Shown: positions 1 through 7,503 of the stretch, piece after piece | Layout: the number at the start of each line of letters is the position of its first letter | Position numbering within the stretch: the stretch's first letter is position 1 | From: an uncultured Methanobacteriaceae archaeon | Lineage (GTDB): Archaea; Methanobacteriota; Methanobacteria; Methanobacteriales; Methanobacteriaceae | Direction of reading: 5' to 3' | Assembly: GCA_947259185.1 (NCBI GenBank) | Contig: CAMYKT010000012.1 | Span: forward strand, 1-48,806 | DNA: 48,806 nucleotides | Made by a program: the position numbers and the translations under genes | Notes under the pieces: model-generated | The model's database searches: none | Seen by the model: the letters and a program-made list of their open reading frames with translations, nothing else | What the model was told of the DNA's origin: nothing

Positions 1-668
1 AACTCATTTCTCTTATAGATCCTTTGAATCCACTAGGGTCCTCTTATACTAAGGATGAGATAAAAGAATTTGCTAAAATAGCACAGGAAAATGACATATA
101 TCTCTTACACGACATAACCTATCGGGACTTTTCCAGGGAACATCACCTTGTGGCCAAATACGCTCCAGAACACTCTATAACTATTTATAGCTTTTCAAAA
201 ATATTTGGAATGGCCGGCCTTAGAATAGGAGGAATTATTGCCACTCCCGATGTACTAAACTCTGTACGGAGTATACTGATAAATGACCTGGGGACCAATG
301 TAATTTCTCAAGCAGGGGCAATAGCTGCTCTTAAATCCAAGCAGGAATGGATTGATGATATAAAAAATCAGACTCGAAAAAACCAGGATATTATAAAAAA
401 AGCTGTTGATCAAGTTGAAGGCGCATTTTTACCAGTTTATCCTTCTGATGGTAATATGATAGCCATAGATTTGAAAGAAACAGGAATAGACCCTCAAGTA
501 ATGGCTGACTACTTAATTGATAAAAAAATTTTTATTCGCCAGGGTGCCTACACCAGTAAGTTATTTGGGGACCGCTATATCCGCATAAGTTTTTCAGTTC
601 CAGAATACCAGGTAAAAATATTTGCTGAAAAGTTTATAGAAGCCTGTGACAGATTAAGGCCCCTTTAA
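1..668 (+). CDS. Class I/II pyridoxal-phosphate aminotransferase, 5'-truncated by window edge
   Basis: This is the C-terminal part of a fold-type I PLP aminotransferase. The frame is open from base 3, and the window cuts off the N-terminus. Near the edge is DPLNPLG, matching the substrate-binding P-N-P-G segment of this family. About 45 residues later comes YSFSKIFGMAGLRIG, where the Lys of SFSK should form the Schiff base with PLP and the downstream Arg binds phosphate. The C-terminal IRISFS contains the Arg that usually binds the substrate carboxylate. The amino-acid substrate cannot be told; an aspartate/alanine-type transaminase is the safest class. The stop codon lies inside a GC-rich hairpin that probably terminates transcription. 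An internal TTG at 24 is not a credible start, because it would remove the PLP-binding N-terminal half. Confidence 0.88.
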   Translation, partial: LISLIDPLNPLGSSYTKDEIKEFAKIAQENDIYLLHDITYRDFSREHHLVAKYAPEHSITIYSFSKIFGMAGLRIGGIIATPDVLNSVRSILINDLGTNVISQAGAIAALKSKQEWIDDIKNQTRKNQDIIKKAVDQVEGAFLPVYPSDGNMIAIDLKETGIDPQVMADYLIDKKIFIRQGAYTSKLFGDRYIRISFSVPEYQVKIFAEKFIEACDRLRPL

Positions 669-692
669 TTATTAAAGGGCCGAATTTTTTAT
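658..692 (+). terminator. Hairpin plus T-run after the aminotransferase gene
   Basis: Arms GGCCCCTTTAAT and ATTAAAGGGCC (658-681, one unpaired C) are followed by a T-rich stretch (GAATTTTTTATTTT). The hairpin overlaps the aminotransferase stop codon. It looks like a bacterial-style intrinsic terminator. In archaea the T-run alone can be enough. Confidence 0.65.
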
Positions 693-803
693 TTTAAACT
701 TCTTTAGTCACTTTTTTAAATTTTTTATAGACTGCTTTTTTTTAAAAATTTAATAGATTTATAATTAAATAGAACGGAATTTAAGAGATATCAGATTAAA
801 AGA

Positions 804-2582
804 TTATTCATCTTTTAAATAGTAATATTCTCCTATTTCTTTTTGATTACGGTCCAGATAACTATCTAACTTGTTAACACGTGGTCTTCTGGTTTCTTTG
901 TCTCTACGGAAGGTTATACCCACATCTTTAAGGAAACTATTCATGGAAGATCTAAGTTCAGTTGGTTTAGTGGCATGTCCATCCTGGCCGGGAGTCCCGT
1001 AAAATACCATCGCCCTATCTGAAATATAGTCAATAAATACTATGTCGTGATCAACAATAATTGAGGCTGCATGTCGGTTTTCAATAATCTTTCTGATGGC
1101 TCTTGCAGTTACCAGACGTTGCTCAACATCTAAAAAGGCAGTGGGCTCATCAAAAAGATACACTTCCGCTGGTTTAGAAAGAGTAGTGGCCACTGATAGC
1201 CGCTGTAATTCTCCTCCACTCAAATCTTTTACTTTTTTTTCTAAAATTTCTTCAATGGCAAATGGCCGCATTATTTCACTTTTAAAAATATTGGTTCCAT
1301 AGGTGGGGGCATGGGTGTATAAAAATTCTTCCACACTTCCTTCAAATTCTGAATCCAGATACTGTGGTTTGTAGGAGATGGTGATTTTCTTTTTTATCTT
1401 TCCCTCGTCAGGTTTTATCACTTCTGCCAGCATTTTAGCAAAGGTAGTTTTCCCAATACCATTAGGCCCAAATGCAGTAACTATCTCATTATAATAAATT
1501 TCACCTTCTTCTGCATCAAGTTTAAATCCATCAAATGATTTTTTCAAAGAGGAGTAATCTGCTATAACCTGTCCTTCTCCTTCCGGGGTAGGCGGTCGGA
1601 CTTCAAATTCAATGGCCCGCTTTCTAAATCTAACATTTTCTTCTCTAAGGAATCCGTTTATATATGCATTGATTCCCACCCGGACTCCTCTCAAGTGAGA
1701 AACAACACCATATCCTCCTGACTGACCATATAAAACATGAACATAATCTGAAATAGCATCAAGAGCTGCTAAATCGTGTTCTATGACCATAACTGACTTT
1801 CCTTCATTTGTCAATTCTCTTATAACTTTAACTGCATTCAGGCGCTGTCTCACATCCAGCCAGGAGGTTGGTTCGTCAAAATAATAGAAATCAGCATCTT
1901 TTAAAACAGCAGCGGCTATGGCTATTCTTTGCAGTTCTCCACCACTTAACTTGGATAATTCACGATCCATTACAGGGTTTATATCCAGAGTTTCAACTAC
2001 ACTTTCCAGAGCTCCCCTTTCATCTACCTGTTCTAGTAAATTTCTTACCTCTCCTTTAACATATCGAGGTAACAGGTCCACCATCTGGGGTTTATGCACC
2101 ACTTTTATCTGGCCTTTTGATAATTTATTAAAATAGTTCTGTAGTTGTGATCCTTTAAAATAATTGATAATATTCTCCCAGGAGGATTCTTCTTCATAAT
2201 TACCCAGATTAGGTATTATCTCTCCGGATAATATGCGGATAATTGTTGATTTTCCAATACCATTGGGGCCCAAAATACCCACTACTGACCCTGGATTGAT
2301 CGTTGGCAAACCAAATAGTTGAAACATATTTTGCCCATAGCGATGAATGGGATCTTCTAAAGCTTCTGGTAGATTTATAATATCTACTGCATTAAATGGG
2401 CATCTTTTAGTACAGATACCACAACCGGAACACAATTCCTCAGATATAATTGGCTTTTTTGTTTTTTCATCAATTACAATAGTATCCTCTTCCATCCGCA
2501 CTCCGGGACAGTATTCAATGCATACATAGTTACATTTTTTGGGCTGACATCTATCATGGTCTAATATGGAAATTCTACTCAC
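804..2582 (-). CDS. ABCE1/Rli1-type ribosome recycling ATPase (RNase L inhibitor homologue)
   Basis: This cytosolic twin-ATPase splits ribosomes into subunits after termination and works with aPelota/aRF1. The 592 residues match the usual family length. The N-terminus carries two 4Fe-4S sites, with Cys at 12, 17, 21, 25 and in the CSGCGICTKRCP block (51-61). Two ABC domains follow, each with Walker A (GPNGIGKS at about 105 and GPNGIGKTT in the second half) and an LSGGELQR signature. Walker B is YYFDEPTS in the first domain and YLFDEPTA in the second. The start is GTG at 2582, supported by GGTGAT four bases upstream; an ATG is not available at the conserved N-terminus. The gene stands alone, with a 375-bp AT-rich region upstream separating it from the histone gene. 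A single-copy core archaeal gene. Confidence 0.97.
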   Translation of the reverse strand: MSRISILDHDRCQPKKCNYVCIEYCPGVRMEEDTIVIDEKTKKPIISEELCSGCGICTKRCPFNAVDIINLPEALEDPIHRYGQNMFQLFGLPTINPGSVVGILGPNGIGKSTIIRILSGEIIPNLGNYEEESSWENIINYFKGSQLQNYFNKLSKGQIKVVHKPQMVDLLPRYVKGEVRNLLEQVDERGALESVVETLDINPVMDRELSKLSGGELQRIAIAAAVLKDADFYYFDEPTSWLDVRQRLNAVKVIRELTNEGKSVMVIEHDLAALDAISDYVHVLYGQSGGYGVVSHLRGVRVGINAYINGFLREENVRFRKRAIEFEVRPPTPEGEGQVIADYSSLKKSFDGFKLDAEEGEIYYNEIVTAFGPNGIGKTTFAKMLAEVIKPDEGKIKKKITISYKPQYLDSEFEGSVEEFLYTHAPTYGTNIFKSEIMRPFAIEEILEKKVKDLSGGELQRLSVATTLSKPAEVYLFDEPTAFLDVEQRLVTARAIRKIIENRHAASIIVDHDIVFIDYISDRAMVFYGTPGQDGHATKPTELRSSMNSFLKDVGITFRRDKETRRPRVNKLDSYLDRNQKEIGEYYYLKDE

Positions 2583-2957
2583 TTTATCACCGGTAAAATC
2601 AAATAAGGGTAGTCAGGAAATAATATTCGATAATGTATATTTAATATTAATAATTATATTTAATTAATTCCCGTACAATGAAAATTATTCTAAACTTTAA
2701 TGAAAATATAATTTTATTATTATTAGTAATAGGAGGTTACATTACTAATTAATTTTATGTTATAATCCGCTAATTATTTGTCCATGCTTTAAAAAATGGT
2801 ATTTTATTAGGAAATCATGCGTTAATTATACCCAAATGTAAAAAAAATCATAATATTTCAGGATTAATTCTTAATTTTTAATCCGATTAAAACATTTAAA
2901 ATCAATATTCAATGACTGATAAATAGAAAATAGAAAAAAGAAATAGGTAGAATTAGC
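2583..2957. other. AT-rich intergenic region between histone and ABCE1 genes
   Basis: No protein-coding ORF is supported here. It should hold the minus-strand terminator of the histone gene (a pyrimidine-rich tract read on the minus strand around 2920-2945) and the ABCE1 promoter. It also contains a perfect 9-bp inverted repeat at 2722-2749, listed separately. Confidence 0.6.
2722..2749. repeat. 9-bp perfect inverted repeat enclosing AGGAGG
   Basis: Arms ATTAGTAAT (2722-2730) and ATTACTAAT (2741-2749) flank AGGAGGTTAC. On the plus strand the loop is a strong Shine-Dalgarno sequence, but no ORF of useful length follows it. It may be an operator about 140 bp upstream of the ABCE1 start, or chance symmetry in AT-rich DNA. 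Confidence 0.35.
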
Positions 2958-3164
2958 TTAAACTTTTTTAACAGCTAATTCGATATCTGATGCTTTAACA
3001 GTCTTTCTACCAGCGTGTTTTGCTAGTTTAACAGCTTCTAAAGCTAAGTTTTCGCCCATTTCTTCTAAAGCTTTTGCCAAAGCTTCTCTTGCATCATCAC
3101 TTATTCTCATGGCACCGGCGTTTTTTATGATTCTTCCGACTGGTGCTATAGGTAATTCAGCCAT
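2958..3164 (-). CDS. Archaeal histone (HMf family)
   Basis: This 68-residue histone-fold protein forms dimers and larger polymers that wrap chromosomal DNA. The sequence begins MAELPIAPVGRIIKNAGA, the characteristic start of methanobacterial histones, and continues with ISDDAREALAKALEE and ends in KASDIELAVKKV, giving the three-helix fold with no tails. The ATG has GAGGTGAT three bases upstream. A TATA-like box (TTTAAATAG on the minus strand, about 3200-3208) would place transcription start a few bases before the ribosome site, giving a very short leader. It is transcribed alone and divergently from pth2. Confidence 0.97.
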   Translation of the reverse strand: MAELPIAPVGRIIKNAGAMRISDDAREALAKALEEMGENLALEAVKLAKHAGRKTVKASDIELAVKKV

Positions 3165-3198
3165 AATATCACCTCAATTTAATCTGATACTCTATACT

Positions 3199-3208
3199 AT
3201 TTAAATTT
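3199..3208 (-). promoter_or_regulatory. Putative TATA box of the histone gene
   Basis: The minus strand reads TTTAAATAG about 40 bp upstream of the histone ATG. With the archaeal spacing of about 25 bp, transcription would start roughly 12-15 nt before the start codon. Confidence 0.5.
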
Positions 3209-3278
3209 ATCGTTTTTTTAGGCATCATTGTGACCTATATCTGGTTTCTGACATCATTAAATGTGGGTATTTGATGGG

Positions 3279-3292
3279 TGTCACCCGTGACA
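3279..3292. promoter_or_regulatory. 14-bp palindrome between divergent histone and pth2 genes
   Basis: TGTCAC-CC-GTGACA is a perfect 6-bp palindrome around a two-base centre. Related pieces (TTGTGACC near 3229 and CTGACATCATT near 3248) lie toward the histone promoter. The dyad is GC-richer than its surroundings. It may be an operator for one or both genes, but no known factor is recognised. Confidence 0.4.
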
Positions 3293-3428
3293 TCCAGTTG
3301 TTAGTGAGAATTAATTTAAATTTATATTCAACTTGTTATACTCCTCATAGATATCCACATAAAAAATTAATATGGCATAATCTTCAAATAAGGATATAGA
3401 AAAATTTCTATTTTTTAAAGGTGTAATA

Positions 3429-3770
3429 ATGAAACAAGTCATAATCATGAGAAGCGATCTGAATATGAGCCGTGGTAAAATAGCTGCCCAGGCATGCCAT
3501 GCATCATTAGGATCATTTAAAAAGAGTGAATCTTCTAAATTAAGAAATTGGGAAAAAGAAGGCGAAAAAAAAGTAGTACTGAAAATTGGAAGCCTGGAAG
3601 ACCTTTACGAGATCTATGAAATAGCCAAAAAGAGTGACGCGGTTATTTATCTGGTTAAGGATGCAGGCCATACTGAAATACCAAGTTCAACAGTTACCTG
3701 TTTGGGAATTGGTCCGGATGATGATGAAAAAATCGATAAAATAACCGGGGACTTGAAGTTACTTAAATGA
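3429..3770 (+). CDS. pth2: Peptidyl-tRNA hydrolase, archaeal/eukaryotic type (Pth2)
   Basis: This enzyme cleaves the ester bond of peptidyl-tRNAs released prematurely from ribosomes, recycling the tRNA. The 113 residues match the compact Pth2 fold. Visible family blocks are MRSDLNMSRGKIAAQACHAS near the N-terminus, with the conserved Lys and QACHA, then VYLVKDAGHTEIPSSTVT in the middle (read in the protein as AVIYLVKDAGHTEI) and LGIGPDDDEKID near the C-terminus. The start is ATG with AAAGGTGT upstream. Its neighbours downstream are the mfnE-like kinase and translation genes, about 95 bp away, so co-transcription is possible but not certain. Confidence 0.95.
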   Translation: MKQVIIMRSDLNMSRGKIAAQACHASLGSFKKSESSKLRNWEKEGEKKVVLKIGSLEDLYEIYEIAKKSDAVIYLVKDAGHTEIPSSTVTCLGIGPDDDEKIDKITGDLKLLK

Positions 3771-3865
3771 TGATGAAATATAATTCGATGATTGGTGACT
3801 AAGCAAGGAATTATTAAGTCTTTTTTTATTTTAAGCTAAGGTTTTTTCGATGGGGGAATTATTTT

Positions 3866-4522
3866 ATGGAATGGGTGGTAAAGGTCGGTGGAAGTCTTTT
3901 TCCTGAAAATGCAATTAAACTGGTTCAGGCCCTGGTGGGGAAGGATGTAATGATAATTTGTGGTGGCGGCAATTTCGCCAACATGATTAGAGAATATAAT
4001 CAGGAATTAAAATTCTCAGATGATGCTACCCACGAAGCTGCAATTTTATGCATGGATATCATGGGGAATCTTTTAGCAGATAAGGTACCAGGGGCCCAAT
4101 GTGTGGATAATCTTTATCAGGTAAATATGATCCTAAAAAATAATAAAACCCCCATATTCCTCCCTTCCAGACTAATTCATTATCTGGATCCATTGGAACA
4201 TTCCTGGAATGTTACCTCTGATTCAATTTCACTTTATATTTCTCAAATTTTACAGGCAAAACTTTTAATAGCAACAGATGTAGATGGTATATATACCCGA
4301 AAACCATCTTTCAAAGATGCTGAATTTATTAATGAAATAAGTGCTAAAAAACTACTATCTTTTGGTGAAACATCAGTTGATACTGCTTTGAGTGAGCTTT
4401 TAATCAATTTCGGGTCTAATTGTTATGTGGTAAATGGAAAATACCCTGAAAGAGCTCTCTCTATAATTGAAGGAAGATTTAGTAGAAAAAATATGCAATA
4501 TACCCTTGTTAGAGGTGATTAA
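3866..4522 (+). CDS. mfnE: Amino-acid-kinase-family protein, probable MfnE (aminomethylfuran phosphate kinase)
   Basis: The 218-residue protein has the amino-acid kinase fold. VVKVGGSLFP at residues 4-13 and CGGGNFA near 35 are the phosphate-binding glycine loops, and LLIATDVDGIYTRKP near 133 is the family nucleotide/Mg block. In methanogens a short kinase of this family, MfnE, phosphorylates 5-(aminomethyl)-3-furanmethanol phosphate in methanofuran synthesis. Length and the methanogen setting fit that role, but a different small-molecule kinase cannot be ruled out. Its TAA stop overlaps the next gene's ATG region (stop 4520-4522, ATG 4523), so it is almost certainly translated with the zinc-ribbon gene. 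Confidence 0.72.
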   Translation: MEWVVKVGGSLFPENAIKLVQALVGKDVMIICGGGNFANMIREYNQELKFSDDATHEAAILCMDIMGNLLADKVPGAQCVDNLYQVNMILKNNKTPIFLPSRLIHYLDPLEHSWNVTSDSISLYISQILQAKLLIATDVDGIYTRKPSFKDAEFINEISAKKLLSFGETSVDTALSELLINFGSNCYVVNGKYPERALSIIEGRFSRKNMQYTLVRGD

Positions 4523-4684
4523 ATGGAAAAAATAGAGTGTACATCATGCAAACAAGAAATACCTCTGGTAGAACCTTATGTTAAATTTGAATGTCCAACC
4601 TGCGAAGAAATGATCTACCGCTGTGAAAAATGCCGCACATTTGCACATATATATCATTGTAAATGCGGATTCACCGGCCCTTAA
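4523..4684 (+). CDS. Small zinc-ribbon protein (53 aa), translation-associated family
   Basis: This short gene encodes 53 residues with eight cysteines in four pairs: ECTSC, ECPTC, YRCEKC and YHCKC. The pattern suggests two zinc ribbons. ATG at 4523 directly follows the TAA of the kinase gene, and GGTGA of the ribosome site lies inside the kinase's last codons, so translation is coupled. Similar Zn-ribbon proteins are known in euryarchaea next to aEF-1beta and have been described as putative RNA-binding translation proteins; that function is inferred from context. Two T-rich tracts and a small AGGATT/AATCCT hairpin follow the stop. Confidence 0.85.
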   Translation: MEKIECTSCKQEIPLVEPYVKFECPTCEEMIYRCEKCRTFAHIYHCKCGFTGP

Positions 4685-4752
4685 TCTTAAAAATTATAAT
4701 AAAGGATTTAAAATCCTGTAAATCTATTTTTTGCATTCTGATTTTTCATACT

Positions 4753-4764
4753 ATAAATTTATAT
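4753..4764 (+). promoter_or_regulatory. Putative TATA box for the aEF-1beta gene
   Basis: ATAAATTTATATAG is a good archaeal TATA-like element. A start about 25 bp downstream, near 4783, would give a leader of about 100 nt containing two hairpins. Confidence 0.5.
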
Positions 4765-4782
4765 AGTATTAAATATAAATCA

Positions 4783-4833
4783 AGTATTACTAAACTTATG
4801 CATATTAATACTAACTGGATAATTTTATCCAGT
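4783..4833 (+). promoter_or_regulatory. Two consecutive hairpins in the aEF-1beta 5' leader
   Basis: The first is AGTATTA (4783-4789) pairing with TAATACT (4806-4812). The second is ACTGGATAA (4814-4822) pairing with TTATCCAGT (4825-4833), a 9-bp perfect inverted repeat. Both lie between the TATA box and the GGAGGT ribosome site at about 4871. They could be leader RNA structure, or an operator dyad in DNA. Confidence 0.45.
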
Positions 4834-4882
4834 ATAACATGCAAATAAGGATTAAAAATTCAATTTAATTGGAGGTTAAATC

Positions 4883-5152
4883 ATGGGAGACGTAGTTGCT
4901 ACCATTAAATTAATGCCCGAGAGCCCGGAAGTAGATCTAGAAAATATAAAAAAGAATATTGAAGATTCTATGCCTGAAACAGCTGAATTACACAAGATAG
5001 AAGAAGAACCTATTGCCTTTGGCCTGGTTGCTTTGAATGTAATCGTTGTAGTTGGAGATGCTGAGGGTGGAACCGAAGTAGTAGAAGAAAATCTATCTAA
5101 AATTAATGATGTAGGCAATGTTGAAGTAACAGATATTCGACGACTCATGTAA
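4883..5152 (+). CDS. Translation elongation factor aEF-1beta
   Basis: This is the guanine nucleotide exchange factor that regenerates GTP-bound aEF-1alpha. The 89 residues match the archaeal family, which corresponds to the C-terminal exchange domain of the eukaryotic factor. The protein opens MGDVVATIKLMPESPEVDLE, and IAFGLVALNVIVVVGDAEGG matches the conserved core. The strong ribosome site GGAGGTTAAATC precedes the ATG. The leader is long and structured. The permease gene begins about 10 bp after its stop, so they probably share a transcript. Confidence 0.94.
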   Translation: MGDVVATIKLMPESPEVDLENIKKNIEDSMPETAELHKIEEEPIAFGLVALNVIVVVGDAEGGTEVVEENLSKINDVGNVEVTDIRRLM

Positions 5153-5162
5153 GGGTGAGACT

Positions 5163-6410
5163 ATTCTTGATCTCATCCTGGCATGTTTTGCCGGAATTTT
5201 TTGTGGTGCGATCACCGGCCTTATTCCCGGTATTCATGTTAATACGGCTGGTGCAATTATTTTCGCATCATCTGTTTTTCTTTTAAATAATTTTTCTCCT
5301 GAGTTTTTAGGTGTATTTTTGGCTTCAATGGCCATATCTCACGCCCTTTTAGAATTCATTCCCTCTATTTTATTGGGTGTTCCTGAAGAATCCACTGCTT
5401 TATCTGTTTTACCTGGACATAGGATGGTTTTACAGGGAAGAGCAAGAGAAGCCATTCGTCTGGTTGCATTAGGTGGATTTGGAGCTATATTGATAACCAT
5501 TTTATTGTTACCTCTTTTTATAATGATCTTACCGCCTGTTTATTATTTAATAAAACCTTATATCTGGATTTTACTAATTTTTGGATCATTTTACATGTTA
5601 ATTAGACTCAGTAAAGACCTGAATAGTTTTTTCTGGTCTCTAGTTCTGTTTCTGTTTTCTGGAATAGTAGGCTGGGTAATGTTGGAAACTCCCATCTCTG
5701 CTAATCTTTCTTTAATGTGCCTATTTACCGGTTTTTTTGGAGTTAGTACTCTAATTTATAGTTTGAATGAGAATTCTTTTTTACCTCATCAGAACAAATT
5801 TTCAAAATTAAATTTCAATTCTTCATTATTCAGAGGCATCATCTCCGGGGGGGTATCAGGCACTATTTTAGGCTTTTTACCTGGCTTTGGACCAGCTCAA
5901 GGAACCATGATTGCCCAGGAATTAAGTGGAGGGGGTGCTGAAAACAATGCAGAGAAATTTTTAACATCTATCAGTGGTTTGAATACTGCAGATACTTTAT
6001 TTTCATTAGTAGCTATTTTTTTAATTGGAAATCCCAGAAGCGGAATTGCAGTTTATGTATCTCAAATAATTCAGGATTTTACTTTAAGTCATCTATTATT
6101 TTTTATATTTGCATCACTCACTTCAGTTTCAGTGGCACTTATTTTATGTTTAAAAATAGGTGATTGGTTAAGTGATTCATTACAGGGAATAAACTATAAT
6201 AAACTAACCACGGTGGCAATAACTTTGATGGTTACTATACTCTTGATTTTTTCTATTCTAGAACATTCTAATATCTTTTTTATCATTTTAGCACTTATGA
6301 CCTCTACAGCTTTAGGCATACTTCCTCATTATCTGGGGGTAAGTAAATCACATCTGATGGGTGTTTTGATTGTGCCGGCCATAGTTATCTATTATATTAT
6401 GTTTAATTAG
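5163..6410 (+). CDS. TctA/DUF112-type membrane permease, probable ATT start
   Basis: This is an integral membrane protein of the tripartite tricarboxylate transporter TctA-like family; its substrate is unknown. If started at 5163 it has 415 residues and about ten membrane segments. The N-terminal glycine/proline block GAITGLIPGIHVN (residues 16-27) is mirrored by GTILGFLPGFGPAQG in the second half, the internal repeat typical of this family. The in-frame ATG, GTG or TTG starts all lie after this block (first TTG 5319, first ATG 5328), so they would destroy it. ATT at 5163 follows GGTGA by four bases, the same spacing seen at other starts here. No TctB or TctC partners are nearby. Confidence 0.8.
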   Translation: MLDLILACFAGIFCGAITGLIPGIHVNTAGAIIFASSVFLLNNFSPEFLGVFLASMAISHALLEFIPSILLGVPEESTALSVLPGHRMVLQGRAREAIRLVALGGFGAILITILLLPLFIMILPPVYYLIKPYIWILLIFGSFYMLIRLSKDLNSFFWSLVLFLFSGIVGWVMLETPISANLSLMCLFTGFFGVSTLIYSLNENSFLPHQNKFSKLNFNSSLFRGIISGGVSGTILGFLPGFGPAQGTMIAQELSGGGAENNAEKFLTSISGLNTADTLFSLVAIFLIGNPRSGIAVYVSQIIQDFTLSHLLFFIFASLTSVSVALILCLKIGDWLSDSLQGINYNKLTTVAITLMVTILLIFSILEHSNIFFIILALMTSTALGILPHYLGVSKSHLMGVLIVPAIVIYYIMFN

Positions 6411-6465
6411 AAAAATCAGAGAATCTATCATTAATCCCATTTTTAATCAAAAAAAAATTCAGGAA

Positions 6466-7485
6466 TTATATAATCAAAGTATTTTTAGCTAAATTCCGAA
6501 TGGCATCCACAAATTCTTTCGAATCGACACCAGGGAAGGGGTCTATAATACATAAATCAAATTTTTCATCCAAAAAAGAATCTATTTTTCTTATATCCAT
6601 ATTATAAACCTCAAAATTTTCACCATTACTCACTTTACACTTTTCCAGCTTTTCATCAAAAAAATCAACCTTAAATCCATTTGATTCCAGATTTAAAGTG
6701 GTCATAGTGGTGGCAGGTTTCCATAGATCATTAAATACTACTTTACCTGCCCCGGCCTTAAGACAAAATATTCCCAGTGTCCCTGGTCCACAGGTGGCAT
6801 CTAAAACTTTAAAATCTGAATTTAAATTATTATTTTTTAGAAATAAAGAAAGAGAGGTTATTTTGGGGGAACGGTGGCGGGGAACTTCAATATGTATTTG
6901 GCTTTGATTTTTATGAATACATATAGGGCCAAAGGCTGTGTTAAGGATATCGCAACGAAGATCACACCCTGCCAAAAGTTCATAAACGTGAGGAGTAGAT
7001 GAAAAATCTTTAATACCAACAGTATTCTTTATTTCACCTTTTAATACTGCTTTAACTTCACTTACTTCCTGTTGAATAATTTCGGCACATTTCTCATCCA
7101 TTTTGGAAGTTAAAACAATTAAAGAATTATCTCTCAAATAGGGCTCATTTTTTAAAGGATAAGCAGGAGTTATTAATGGTACAACTGAGTTTCTAAGAGT
7201 GCTTTTATCATTTCGAATTTCTTCATTAATCATAATTTTTAGAATATGAGCCATTACAGAATCTATATGTCTTTTACCACATTCACATCTCCCCCACTGG
7301 AGGTTAATTGAATCTAAATTAAGTTGATCTTTTAAAGGACTGAACTTCTTTAATTTAAGGGGAGAACAAAGAGAGCAGGGGCTATGTGCAGCCTCTATTT
7401 CTAATAAAATTTCTTCCGAGTTCTTTATGCATGCGTTACCGCACTTGCATTCCAATTCCATATGCTTAAATATTGGTTCTTTCAT
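6466..7485 (-). CDS. SAM-dependent methyltransferase with N-terminal zinc-binding cysteines
   Basis: The 339-residue protein has cysteine pairs suited to bind zinc in the first 70 residues: C13-K-C15, C19, C37-x-x-C40 and a later CECGKRH. The C-terminal half is a Rossmann methyltransferase: VLDATCGPGTLGIFCLKAG is motif I (SAM binding), VFNDLWKPATTMTTLN follows with the acidic ribose-binding residue, and LCIIDPFPG is the DPxxG motif IV. This resembles the Trm5/Tyw2-type tRNA methyltransferase class, but the substrate is not established. The start is ATG at 7485 without a clear ribosome site; ATG at 7461 is a possible alternative. The gene is divergent from the pilus ATPase gene with only 18 bp between starts. 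Confidence 0.75.
   Translation of the reverse strand: MKEPIFKHMELECKCGNACIKNSEEILLEIEAAHSPCSLCSPLKLKKFSPLKDQLNLDSINLQWGRCECGKRHIDSVMAHILKIMINEEIRNDKSTLRNSVVPLITPAYPLKNEPYLRDNSLIVLTSKMDEKCAEIIQQEVSEVKAVLKGEIKNTVGIKDFSSTPHVYELLAGCDLRCDILNTAFGPICIHKNQSQIHIEVPRHRSPKITSLSLFLKNNNLNSDFKVLDATCGPGTLGIFCLKAGAGKVVFNDLWKPATTMTTLNLESNGFKVDFFDEKLEKCKVSNGENFEVYNMDIRKIDSFLDEKFDLCIIDPFPGVDSKEFVDAIRNLAKNTLII
7465..7474 (+). promoter_or_regulatory. Putative TATA box of the secretion ATPase, inside the methyltransferase gene
   Basis: CTTAAATATT centred near 7469 would place transcription start near 7494, ten bases before the ATPase ATG at 7504. It lies over codons 4-7 of the divergent methyltransferase. Confidence 0.4.
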
Positions 7486-7503
7486 ATTAAATAGTTGAGG
7501 CTT

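Noticed and set aside
4663..4848. 61-residue open frame on the plus strand
   Set aside because: It starts within the zinc-ribbon gene and runs through the T-rich tract, TATA box and leader hairpins of aEF-1beta, with low-complexity hydrophobic sequence.
5319..6410. Permease starting at TTG 5319
   Set aside because: It would remove the first G-x-x-PG repeat, and no ribosome site stands before it.
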